DNA from: Bradyrhizobium sp. WSM1417
GTDB lineage: Bacteria; Pseudomonadota; Alphaproteobacteria; Rhizobiales; Xanthobacteraceae
Length of the DNA: 64,000 nt
Direction: 5' to 3'
Assembly: GCF_000515415.1 (NCBI RefSeq)
Contig: NZ_KI911783.1
Coordinates: forward strand, 5,815,831-5,879,830
This document shows positions 42,826 through 51,052 of the stretch, piece by piece (positions within the stretch are counted from its first letter, which is position 1; each line of letters starts with the position of its first letter). The translations under genes and the position numbers were made by a program. The notes below the pieces were generated by a model. The model saw only the letters and a program-made list of their open reading frames with translations, had not been told where the DNA came from and made no database searches.

Positions 42826-43584
42826 ATGAGTGAAGCGAAAAAGATCGCAGTGGTGACGGGCGCCGGCACTGGAGTCGGGCGCGCGGCGTCACTGGCGCTG
42901 ATGAACACAGGCTTCACCGTGGTGCTCGTCGGGCGCCGGCCCGAGATGCTCGAGGAGACGGCCAAGCTCGGCCCCGCCGGAAAGAGCCTCTGCGTCACCG
43001 CCGACATGACCAAGCCGGACTCGATCGCCGCACTGTTCGACAAGGTCAAGGCCACCTATGGCCGGCTCGACGTGCTCTTCAACAATGCCGGGATGGGCGC
43101 ACCGCCGGTGAATTTCGAGGATCTCAGCCTCGAGCAGTGGCAGGCGGTGGTGAACACCAACCTCACCGGACCGTTCCTGTGCACCCAGCACGCCTTCCGC
43201 ATCATGAAGGACCAGACCCCGCGCGGCGGCCGCATCATCAACAACGGCTCGATCTCGGCGCATGCGCCGCGGCCATTCTCGGCTGCCTATACCTCGACCA
43301 AGCACGCCATCACCGGCCTCACCAAGGCGTCTAACCTCGACGGGCGCATGTACGACATCGCGGTCGGCCAGGTCGACATCGGCAATGCCGCAACGCCCAT
43401 GACCGACCGCATGGTCAACGGCCCCGGCGTGCTGCAGCCCGACGGCACGTCGAAGCAGGAGCCGCGCATGGATGCGAAAGCGGTCGGCGACGCCGTCGCC
43501 TACATGGCCGGCCTGCCGCTCGACGCCAACGTGCTGACCATGACCGTCATGGCCACCAAGATGCCGTTCGTGGGACGGGGCTGA
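42826..43584 (+). CDS. Short-chain dehydrogenase/reductase
   Basis: The product has 252 residues with the classical SDR motifs: NAD(P)-binding [11 protein letters not shown] (residues 10-20), NNAG (about 85-88), and the catalytic YTSTK (Tyr and Lys, about 149-153) with Ser in NGSISAHAP. It begins 26 bases after Anbu with GAAAAGG upstream, so it may be co-transcribed, but SDRs are not a standard part of the Anbu system. The substrate is unknown. Confidence 0.9.
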   Translation: MSEAKKIAVVTGAGTGVGRAASLALMNTGFTVVLVGRRPEMLEETAKLGPAGKSLCVTADMTKPDSIAALFDKVKATYGRLDVLFNNAGMGAPPVNFEDLSLEQWQAVVNTNLTGPFLCTQHAFRIMKDQTPRGGRIINNGSISAHAPRPFSAAYTSTKHAITGLTKASNLDGRMYDIAVGQVDIGNAATPMTDRMVNGPGVLQPDGTSKQEPRMDAKAVGDAVAYMAGLPLDANVLTMTVMATKMPFVGRG

Positions 43585-43593
43585 ACAACAAAC

Positions 43594-43617
43594 GCGAAAA
43601 CAACCCCATGCACAGTA
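43594..43617 (+). repeat. 24-bp dispersed repeat, copy 2
   Basis: Identical over 24 bases to 5833-5856 (beginning GCGAAAACAACCCCATGC). It starts 9 bases after the SDR stop. The flanks of the two copies differ, so it is a short dispersed unit rather than a local duplication. Confidence 0.6.
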
Positions 43618-43682
43618 GGCGCCCTATTGATTCATCTACGGTATTTCCGCAGTCGTCATTGCGCGCAAAGCTCTCTCCTTCG

Positions 43683-43827
43683 CCCTCTCCCCGTTCTTAC
43701 GGGGAGAGGGTTGGGGTGAGGGGCTGCTTCAGCAAATCACGGTAGCAACTAGACTCGCGGAGAGTCCCCCTCACCCGGAATCCGCGCTACGCGCGAATTC
43801 CGGCCTCTCCCCGCAAGCGGGGAGAGG
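43683..43827. repeat. Compound palindromic repeat (CCTCTCCCCG class)
   Basis: Two hairpins, CCCTCTCCCCG-TTCTTA-CGGGGAGAGGG (43683-43710) and CCTCTCCCCGC-AA-GCGGGGAGAGG (43804-43827), flank a region whose GGTGAGGGG and CCCCTCACC parts also pair. This arrangement is a known kind of Bradyrhizobium/Rhodopseudomonas intergenic element. It lies between the convergent SDR and MFS genes. Confidence 0.78.
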
Positions 43828-43837
43828 CGAAGAGTCC

Positions 43838-45091
43838 CTACTCCAGCCTCTCCACCTGCCGAAGGCTCGGAAACAGCTTCATCCACAGCAGCGCCACCGC
43901 GACCGTGCAGACGCCGCCCAGCACGGCTGCCGGCATGGCGCCGAACAGTGCGGCTGCAACCCCGCTCTCGAACTGGCCGAGCTGGTTGGAGGCGTTGATG
44001 AAGAGGAAGTTCACCGCACCGACCCGGCCGCGCATCTCGTCGGGGGTCGCGAGTTGCACCAGCGAGAAACGGATCACGACGCTGATCGTATCGGCCGCGC
44101 CGAGAACGGCGAGCGCGAGCACCGACAGCCACATCCAGGACGACAGCGCGAACACGACCGTTGCGACGCCGAACACGATCACGGCCTGAAACATGCGCAG
44201 GCCCACATGCCGCGAAATGGCGTGACGGGCCAGCACCATGGTCATCAGCAGCGCGCCGACCGCGGGCGCGGCGCGGAGGATTCCGAGTCCCATCGGACCA
44301 GTCTGGAGGATGTCGCGGGCATAGATCGGCAGAAGCGCGGTGACGCCGCCGAACAGCACCGCGAACAGATCGAGCGAGATGGTGCCGAGGATCGCCGGAT
44401 TGCTGCGAATGAAGCGGACGCCGGCGAAGATATTGTCGGCTCCCGCCATATCCTTGGCGATCGCCTGCGGGCGCGGGCGGATGAAGCCGGTCAAGATCAT
44501 CCCAAAGATCCAGAACAGCACCATCACCGCGTAGGCAAGATGCGGCGCGACCGCGTAGGCAAAACCGCCGAGCGCCGGCCCTGTGATGGTCGCGACCTGC
44601 GCCGCACCGCTGGAGACGGCGGTGGCGCGCTGGAGCGAGCCCTGCGGCGCAATCGCCGGCAGCAGCGCGGCAGTGGTCGGACTTTCGAAGGCTCCGGCAA
44701 TGCCGAGCACGAAGGTGGCCAGGAAAATCTGAACTTCGCTGACCACCCCGAGATAAGTGATGATTCCGAGATAGAGTGCAGTCGCCGCCTCCACCAACTG
44801 GCAGAGCTGAACCACGCGCTTGCGCTCGTAGCGATCGGCGGCATGGCCTGCGACGAACACCAGCAGTGCCGTGGGCAAGAACTGCACGAGACCGACCATG
44901 CCGAGGTCGAAGGCCGAGCCGGTGAGGTCGTAGATCTGCCAGCCGATCGCGACCGCCGCGATCTGGCTGGAGAATCGCGACAGGCTGCGCGAGAGCAGAA
45001 AGAACAGGAAGGCGCGATGGGAGAGGAGCGCCCGGGCACTGACCGGCGGGTTTCTCGATATTGGCTGGTCTGGCATCGCCTCTTCGGTCAC
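43838..45091 (-). CDS. MFS transporter, EntS-like (MFS_3)
   Basis: The product has 417 residues and about 11-12 membrane segments. FLLSRSLSRFSSQIAAVAIG and GWQIYDLTGSAFDLGMVGL (helix 1-2), then VAGHAADRYERKRVVQL, the MFS A motif, match the enterobactin-exporter and multidrug-type MFS_3 subfamily, as does VGAVNFLFINASNQLGQFES near the end. It probably exports a small molecule; the substrate is unknown. It is divergent from the CNT transporter gene. Confidence 0.88.
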   Translation of the reverse strand: MTEEAMPDQPISRNPPVSARALLSHRAFLFFLLSRSLSRFSSQIAAVAIGWQIYDLTGSAFDLGMVGLVQFLPTALLVFVAGHAADRYERKRVVQLCQLVEAATALYLGIITYLGVVSEVQIFLATFVLGIAGAFESPTTAALLPAIAPQGSLQRATAVSSGAAQVATITGPALGGFAYAVAPHLAYAVMVLFWIFGMILTGFIRPRPQAIAKDMAGADNIFAGVRFIRSNPAILGTISLDLFAVLFGGVTALLPIYARDILQTGPMGLGILRAAPAVGALLMTMVLARHAISRHVGLRMFQAVIVFGVATVVFALSSWMWLSVLALAVLGAADTISVVIRFSLVQLATPDEMRGRVGAVNFLFINASNQLGQFESGVAAALFGAMPAAVLGGVCTVAVALLWMKLFPSLRQVERLE

Positions 45092-45234
45092 GCTCGGACT
45101 ATCCGGCTCATGATGTCGACTTGCTCCGGGTGGCTGACGCGGACCTGCTTGTCAACAGCGGGAGGCTCCGACAATCTCCCGGCATTGCGTTTGCAACGCA
45201 GGGGTGGCCATAATCATCGGGGTTTGGGGACATC

Positions 45235-46485
45235 ATGCTGCGGCTGCAATCGGCACTCGGCGTTTTCGCATTGCTGTTGATCGCCTTGGTCCTGAGCGAG
45301 AACCGCCGCGCGGCCTCGCTGCGCCAGGCGGCGATCGGCCTCGTCGCCACCTTCGTCACCGCGATCGTTCTGCTGAAGGTGCCTGTCGTCGCGCGCGCCT
45401 TCGGTGCCATCAACGACGCCGTGGGCGCGATCTCGGCGGCCTCGCGCGCCGGCTCCTCATTCGTGTTCGGCTATGTCGGCGGCGGTCCCCTGCCCTTCGA
45501 CCTGAAAGCACCGGGTGCCGATTTCGTCCTGGCGTTTCAGGCGCTGCCGATCGTGCTGGTCATGAGCGTGCTGACGACGCTCTTGTTCTATTGGCGCGTG
45601 CTGCCGCCGGTCGTGCGCGGCATGGCCTGGCTGCTGGAGCGGACGCTCGGCGTCGGCGGCGCGGTCGGACTCTCGACAGCCGCCAACATCTTTCTCGGCA
45701 TGGTCGAGGCGCCGCTGTTCGTGCGGCCTTATCTCGCGCGGATGACCCGCAGCGAGTTATTCCTGGTGATGACCGGTGGCATGGCCGGCATCGCCGGCAC
45801 GGTGCTGGTGCTGTATGCGACGCTCCTTGCTCCCCTCATTCCCGACGCAGCGGCGCATTTCGTCATCGCCTCGGTGCTGGGCGCGCCGGCCGCGATCCTG
45901 GTTAGCCTGATCATGGTGCCCGAGACATCCGACAAGCGCACCGGCGGCGCACTGGAAGATCCCGACATGGAATTCTCCGGCACGACGGATGCGATCGTGA
46001 AAGGGACCGGCGCGGGGATCGAGCTGCTGATCAACATCGTCGCAATGCTGCTGGTGCTGGTGGCGCTGGTCTACCTCGTCAATGCGATCCTTGGCCTGCT
46101 GCCTGATATCGGCGGCGCCGCGATCTCGTTGCAGCGCCTGCTCGGCCTCGTGATGGCGCCGGTGTGCTGGCTGATGGGATTGCCGTGGGACCAGGCGATC
46201 ACCGCCGGCGGCCTGATGGGCACGAAAACCGTGCTCAACGAGCTGATCGCCTATGTCGACTTCTCGAAGCTGCCGCCCGGCACGCTCGATCCGCGCTCGC
46301 GCCTGATCATGCTCTACGCGATGTGCGGCTTCGCCAATTTCGCCAGCCTCGGCATCATGATCGGCGGTCTCGGCGTGATGGCGCCGGAGCGGCGCGAGGA
46401 AATCAATGCGCTCGGGCTGAAGTCGATCGTGTCGGGAACGCTGACGACGTGTCTGATGGGAGCAGTGGTGGGGGTGTTGAGCTAG
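45235..46485 (+). CDS. Concentrative nucleoside transporter (CNT/NupC-like)
   Basis: The product has 416 residues and about ten hydrophobic segments. The CNT core is present: AANIFLGMVEAPLFVRPYL (helix with the G-x-x-E-A-P-L motif), and MCGFANFASLGIMIGGLG with the family-typical loop ELIAYVDFSKL. These bind nucleosides with sodium or proton symport in the inner membrane. The length and order match NupC. There is no operon partner on the same strand nearby. Confidence 0.92.
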   Translation: MLRLQSALGVFALLLIALVLSENRRAASLRQAAIGLVATFVTAIVLLKVPVVARAFGAINDAVGAISAASRAGSSFVFGYVGGGPLPFDLKAPGADFVLAFQALPIVLVMSVLTTLLFYWRVLPPVVRGMAWLLERTLGVGGAVGLSTAANIFLGMVEAPLFVRPYLARMTRSELFLVMTGGMAGIAGTVLVLYATLLAPLIPDAAAHFVIASVLGAPAAILVSLIMVPETSDKRTGGALEDPDMEFSGTTDAIVKGTGAGIELLINIVAMLLVLVALVYLVNAILGLLPDIGGAAISLQRLLGLVMAPVCWLMGLPWDQAITAGGLMGTKTVLNELIAYVDFSKLPPGTLDPRSRLIMLYAMCGFANFASLGIMIGGLGVMAPERREEINALGLKSIVSGTLTTCLMGAVVGVLS

Positions 46486-46498
46486 CTCTCTCCGCTCG

Positions 46499-47590
46499 TC
46501 ACTCCGGTCGACCGCACAACTTCGACTTCTGCAATATACGCCGCACCTCAGGCAGCTTGGCACGGCACGGCTCGACCGCCATGGCCTTCGCCTCACCGTT
46601 TCGTCCCTGCGCCCACAGCAACACCGCCATCAAGCCCTGCGCCCCGATGCGCACCGGTCCACCCGCGACATCCGAAGCGGCGAGCGACATGGCAGTTCGC
46701 GCTTCTGTTTCAGCGGCACTGAGGTTCGCTTTTTCAAGGAAGAAGACCGCACGGAACAGATGAGCCCGCGGGTCTTTCGGATAGCGGGTGACGAGATCTG
46801 AAGACCGGCTCGTCATCTCGCCAGCGCTCGGCGGCACTTCCGATACGCGGATATACTGCACGGCATCAGCCATATAGGACGAATAATGAGCGGCGGCGAA
46901 GCCGGCGCAGATCAGAGATCCGACGAATCCTCCGAGCAACACCATGCCGGTGCTCCGCGGCAGGCTGTCATAGGACCAGAAGGCGAGCCACGGCACGATG
47001 GCAAGCGCACCGCCGGCCAGCGCACCACCTGCATGGGCAAAATAGTTGACATTGCCGGAGGCTCCAAAGGCAAGCGGCAGCAGAGCGGGAACACCAAAGA
47101 AGAGCGACGTCTTCAGTCTCGACATTGTTTGCTCGGCGTCCGCCTCTGGCTCGAAGCTCGCGACGAACAGCGCCGCGATGAGCCCGGTAATGGCGCCGGA
47201 CGCACCGACGCTCACCGTGCCGGGGCCGTTGCCCAGAAGCGAGCCGGCCTCCCCGGCCACTGCACTGGCGACGAAGATCAGCGAAAACCAGCCACGACCG
47301 ATCAGGCTCTCCAGCCTGACGCCGACGATGAACAGCGCAACGCAGTTGCCTATGAGGTGCCCATTGCTGCCATGCAGAAGCGGCGCAAGGCCGATCCGCC
47401 ACCACTCGTTCCTTCCGACAACCAGATCGTAGCCGGACGCGCCCTGAGCGATCAGCGAACGGACATCGAGCGAGCCGTCCGGCCCAATGTCCATGGCGAG
47501 ACTGCGTTGCAGAGCGTAGATCAGGAGCAGACAGAAAATCAGGCCGATGGTGAGGAAAGGGATATCGGCCAGAAGCTTGTTATCGCCCAA
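46499..47590 (-). CDS. Rhomboid family intramembrane serine protease
   Basis: The product has 363 residues from TTG 47590. Rhomboid motifs are visible: the HxxxN pair (His78, Asn82 in NGHLIGNCVAL), the catalytic Ser131 in VSVGASGAITG and His186 in NYFAHAGGA, with about six membrane segments. The last 120 residues are a soluble, helical, TPR-like region (YPKDPRAHLFRAVFFLEKANL). The frame continues upstream for about 40 codons without an ATG/GTG/TTG and with proline-rich sequence, so the true start may be a rare ATT (47662) or ATC (47665) preceded by AAGAGG. This is a notable oddity. Confidence 0.88.
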   Translation of the reverse strand: MGDNKLLADIPFLTIGLIFCLLLIYALQRSLAMDIGPDGSLDVRSLIAQGASGYDLVVGRNEWWRIGLAPLLHGSNGHLIGNCVALFIVGVRLESLIGRGWFSLIFVASAVAGEAGSLLGNGPGTVSVGASGAITGLIAALFVASFEPEADAEQTMSRLKTSLFFGVPALLPLAFGASGNVNYFAHAGGALAGGALAIVPWLAFWSYDSLPRSTGMVLLGGFVGSLICAGFAAAHYSSYMADAVQYIRVSEVPPSAGEMTSRSSDLVTRYPKDPRAHLFRAVFFLEKANLSAAETEARTAMSLAASDVAGGPVRIGAQGLMAVLLWAQGRNGEAKAMAVEPCRAKLPEVRRILQKSKLCGRPE

Positions 47591-47888
47591 AAGCGTCCCT
47601 TCACTGGGCAGGGGCCGGGGAGCGATCGGTGCGGCGACGGGTTGAAGCGGCGCGGTTGAAATGATCCTCTTGGAGAAGGCGCTACGACGCCGCGTCGGCC
47701 AAAAGTGTTTGTCGCCATGAAAACATTTCCCGCATTTTCACAGCCTTGAGTTGATGCGAGAGGTATTTTCGACTGGTTACCGCCCGCCCTGCGGACGGCT
47801 GAAGCCATCCGTTTGGTAACTGCGCGGTTTCACGGATCGGGCGCCTTCTAACGATCGGCTGATTGTGGGAGTGCTGAGTAAGCCCTCT

Positions 47889-48959
47889 CTAAGCCAAAAC
47901 TCCAGCCACGGTGCGAAATGCCATGACCGCGCGATCAATATCCGCATCGTCGATATGGCGATGGGTCACGCAACGCAATCGACGCCTGCCCCAGGGCCTC
48001 GCCCTCAGGCCCGCCCTTTCGAGAGCCCCCGACCACACGGCGCTGTCGCGCCCGGAGAGAGAGACATCAACCTGCACGATATTCGTCTGCGGGATTGTCG
48101 CGCTGATCTTTGGATGCATCCCGTTCAACGCATCACTCAGGACCCGCGCGCGCCGGTGATCCTCCGCCAGACGCGTCCCCATGACCTGAACCGCCTCCAG
48201 GCCGGCCGCGGCCAGGACGCCGATCTGACGCTGCGTACCTCCCAGCATGCGACGAAACCTGCGGCTGCTGTCGATCACTGCGCGTCGCCCGGCGAGCACG
48301 GCACCGGCGGGTGCGCTCAGGCCCTTCGACAAACACAGAGAAACCGTGTCGCAATGTCTCGCAATTTCGGCCGGCGCCGTTTCAAGGGCGACGGCGGCGT
48401 TGAACAGCCGCGCGCCGTCGAGATGCACCGGGACACCGCGGGCCGAGGCCATGGCGTGCACGGCCTGCATATGATCCAGCGGCAATACGGCGCCGCTCGC
48501 GTTGTTGTGCGAGGTTTCCATTGCGACAAGAGCGGTCCCGAGCTTGAGCCCTTCGCCCTGCAGGGCATCCTCCAGCAAGTTCAGGTCCATTGCGCCGGCG
48601 GTGCCGGCAATGGCGAGATAGAACTGCCCCGTAAACGTCGCCGCCCCTCGTTCCGAGGTGTACATATGAGCATTCGATTCCAGCACGATCTGTTCGCTGC
48701 GCTGGGACTGCGCCAGCGTCGCCAGCAGATTGGCCATGGTGCAGCTCGGCACAAACAGGCCGGCGTCCTTGCCCAACGCCGCAGCCGCGACGGCCTCCAG
48801 CTCCTGCACCGTGGGGTCACCGTCCAGCCCGTCATCGCCGAGCGGCGCAGAGGCCATGCGGGCATACATCGCCTCGGTCGGCTTGGTGACGGTATCGCTG
48901 CGCAGGTCGATGGGTGGCAACCCGGCGCCCGCCGGACTCGTGTCGTGTTGTTGTGCCAT
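47889..48959 (-). CDS. Low-specificity L-threonine aldolase
   Basis: The product has 356 residues. LPPIDLRSDTVTKPT and GDDGLDGDPTVQELE are the N-terminal family motifs; the PLP Schiff-base Lys is K212 in SLCLSKGLSAPAG. RGVPVHLDGARLFNAAVAL contains the substrate and PLP-ring Asp. The enzyme splits L-threonine or allo-threonine to glycine and acetaldehyde in the cytoplasm. It is 28 bases downstream of the amino-acid-binding-protein-like gene on the same strand, suggesting a shared operon. Confidence 0.9.
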   Translation of the reverse strand: MAQQHDTSPAGAGLPPIDLRSDTVTKPTEAMYARMASAPLGDDGLDGDPTVQELEAVAAAALGKDAGLFVPSCTMANLLATLAQSQRSEQIVLESNAHMYTSERGAATFTGQFYLAIAGTAGAMDLNLLEDALQGEGLKLGTALVAMETSHNNASGAVLPLDHMQAVHAMASARGVPVHLDGARLFNAAVALETAPAEIARHCDTVSLCLSKGLSAPAGAVLAGRRAVIDSSRRFRRMLGGTQRQIGVLAAAGLEAVQVMGTRLAEDHRRARVLSDALNGMHPKISATIPQTNIVQVDVSLSGRDSAVWSGALERAGLRARPWGRRRLRCVTHRHIDDADIDRAVMAFRTVAGVLA

Positions 48960-48986
48960 TGCGAGACCTTTAGAGCGCTTGTCGCG

Positions 48987-49856
48987 TCATTCGTAGACTG
49001 CCGGGTCGCCGGAATCGGTCGGGTTGGCCAGCGCCCGCTTGAGGGCGGCGCTCATCGGGAATTTCAGGTTGAGGCCATGCGGTGGAATTGGTGAATTGAA
49101 ATATTTGTCGTAGAGCGCCGCAATCTGCCCGCTCTTCATCAGGTCGATCACGGCCTCGTCGACCATCTTTTTGAAAGCAGGATCATCCTTGGGTTGGACG
49201 ATACCATAGGGCGCCGTCTCGAGACTCTTGCTCCCGATCAGGAAGTCATCCGGCGTTCTGGAGGAGGCGACCGTGGCATAGGCGAGACCGTCATCGTTGG
49301 CGGTGCCGGCCACCCGGCCCGTCGACACCAACAGGAAAGTCTCGGCGGTGTCCTTGGCCGGCACCACCGTGATGCTGAGATTTTCCCTGGCGTTGATCAG
49401 CGTAATCACCTTGAAAGTCTGACCGCCGGCCTGGGCGGCGATGGCCTTGCCGCGAAACGAAGCCGGGTCGTTGACATCGACGCCGCCATCCTTGCGCGCG
49501 ACGAGGACGACCTGCGCAACGAAGGTGGTGGGGGCAAAGGCAACGAGTTTATGCCGCTCGATGTTATTGGTCGTGTTGCCGCATTCGAGATCGATCGTAC
49601 CGTTGGCGAGCAGCTGAATACGTGTCGCCGAGGTTATGGGGTTGTAGCGAACCTCGAGCTTGGGAAGCTTGAGGGCCGTCTTGATCGCCTGCACCACCTG
49701 TTCACAGATTTCCACGGTGTAACCGATCGGCTTCTGGTTACTGTCGAGATAGGCGAAGGGCACCGAGGTCTCGGGGTACCCCAATGTGATCGAGCCGCTC
49801 TCACGGATCTTGTCCAGCCTGCCCGCGGCCAGTGCCTTGATCATCGTCGCTTTCAT
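48987..49856 (-). CDS. Glutamate/aspartate-type binding protein without signal peptide
   Basis: The product has 289 residues with the periplasmic amino-acid binding fold: RESGSITLGYPETSVPFAYL, GYTVEICEQVV, GTIDLECGNTTNNIERH and PKDDPAFKKMVDE. The N-terminus MKATMIKALAAGRLDKIRESG is weakly hydrophobic and lacks a recognisable signal peptide, yet the ATG at 49856 has a strong AGAGGGGG site 6 bases upstream and there is no earlier hydrophobic stretch in frame. So the protein would stay in the cytoplasm unless the gene has lost its 5' part. It pairs with the threonine aldolase gene and the divergent LysR gene. Confidence 0.78.
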   Translation of the reverse strand: MKATMIKALAAGRLDKIRESGSITLGYPETSVPFAYLDSNQKPIGYTVEICEQVVQAIKTALKLPKLEVRYNPITSATRIQLLANGTIDLECGNTTNNIERHKLVAFAPTTFVAQVVLVARKDGGVDVNDPASFRGKAIAAQAGGQTFKVITLINARENLSITVVPAKDTAETFLLVSTGRVAGTANDDGLAYATVASSRTPDDFLIGSKSLETAPYGIVQPKDDPAFKKMVDEAVIDLMKSGQIAALYDKYFNSPIPPHGLNLKFPMSAALKRALANPTDSGDPAVYE

Positions 49857-49916
49857 ATGTCCCCCTCTTGTCGCGAATGCCGGTGACGCCGTCCACGGCG
49901 GGTGAGCAACCCCAGG

Positions 49917-49942
49917 ACAGCTCCGTGCGAACAGCTCCGTGC
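49917..49942. promoter_or_regulatory. 12-bp direct repeat in the divergent promoter region
   Basis: ACAGCTCCGTGC occurs at 49917-49928 and 49931-49942, a 14-base period. It lies between the SBP start (49856) and the LysR start (50011), where the LysR-type regulator would be expected to bind; phased direct repeats could be a binding site, but LysR sites are more often dyads. Confidence 0.35.
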
Positions 49943-50010
49943 TCTGGACTATCGTCCAAAAGCCCGATCTGATGAAATTCCAGTTTCATACTCTCCTATA
50001 CGGAATTGAT

Positions 50011-50931
50011 ATGGCGACCAGACGCATGGGTCTGAAGCATGTGGAGGCTTTTCGGGCGGTCTTCGTGACGGGATCGATGACGCAGGCGGCTCAGCGCATG
50101 CATACTTCGCAACCCCAGATCAGCCGCCTGATCGGACAGCTGGAAGCGATCACGCAGTTTCCGCTGTTCGACCGCAGTGGCGGCCGCCTCCGCCCGACGG
50201 TGGATGGATCGCGCTTTTTCCAGGAGGTCGAGAAGACTTTCATCGGCCTGGCGGGACTGGAGGCCAGCGCAGCCAGCATCCGCTCGTTCGGCATGGGTCG
50301 GTTAAGTGTTGCGGCGATGCCGCGCCTGGCCGGCGGCCTGCTGACACGCATCGCGGCACGCTTCAAGGTGGACTATCCGCATGTGATGATCTCGATCCGA
50401 TCCGGCACGGCGAGCGCCGTGCACGACTGGGTCAGTTCCGGGCTTTGCGACACCGGATTGGCAATGCTCTACGGCGAGGTTGCGGGGGTGCATGTCGAGC
50501 CGGTGCTCAAGACGCGTTGCGTCGCGATCATGCCGAAGACGCATCGTCTTGCGCAGAAGAAGACGCTGCGCCCTGGCGATTTCGCCGACGAGGCCTTCAT
50601 CTCCTTCGCCACGGGGAGCCCACTCTACGATCGCATCGATACGATCTTCGCGCAGGCGGGCGTCACGCGCCGCATCGTTGCGGAGACCGATCTGGGCGCA
50701 TCGGTCTGTGCCCTGGTCGCCGCAGGCCTCGGCATCAGCATTATCAACCCGATTGCCGCGCATGACGAAAGCTCTGGCGCGGCTCTGATCACGCGCCCCT
50801 TCAACCCGGCTGTCCCCGTTACGATCGCACTGCTCTATCCACCTTATGCCGCGCGCGCCCGGTTGATCGATGCCTTCAGCGAATACGCTCGCAAGGTCAT
50901 GAGCGCGGAACTGGGCTATCTCGAGCGGTAG
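50011..50931 (+). CDS. LysR-family transcriptional regulator
   Basis: The product has 306 residues from ATG 50011 (an ATG 5 codons later is an alternative; the longest frame starts 24 codons earlier). The winged helix-turn-helix lies at about 10-65 (KHVEAFRAVFVTGSMTQAAQ, then QPQISRLIGQLE), followed by the co-inducer-binding domain (VHVEPVLKTRCVAIMPKTHR, AAGLGISIINPIAA). It probably controls the divergent SBP and threonine aldolase genes, with an amino acid as the likely effector (inference from the neighbours). Confidence 0.9.
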   Translation: MATRRMGLKHVEAFRAVFVTGSMTQAAQRMHTSQPQISRLIGQLEAITQFPLFDRSGGRLRPTVDGSRFFQEVEKTFIGLAGLEASAASIRSFGMGRLSVAAMPRLAGGLLTRIAARFKVDYPHVMISIRSGTASAVHDWVSSGLCDTGLAMLYGEVAGVHVEPVLKTRCVAIMPKTHRLAQKKTLRPGDFADEAFISFATGSPLYDRIDTIFAQAGVTRRIVAETDLGASVCALVAAGLGISIINPIAAHDESSGAALITRPFNPAVPVTIALLYPPYAARARLIDAFSEYARKVMSAELGYLER

Positions 50932-51052
50932 TGGACCGATCCGCCGCGAAGCTTGTGTGAGGCTGGTGCCCTCGCAGCTCCGATGGAGCGCAGCGCAATC
51001 CGGACAATCCTTCCATGTTAATCTCTTCAGGAGATTCGGGTGGAATTGATTC

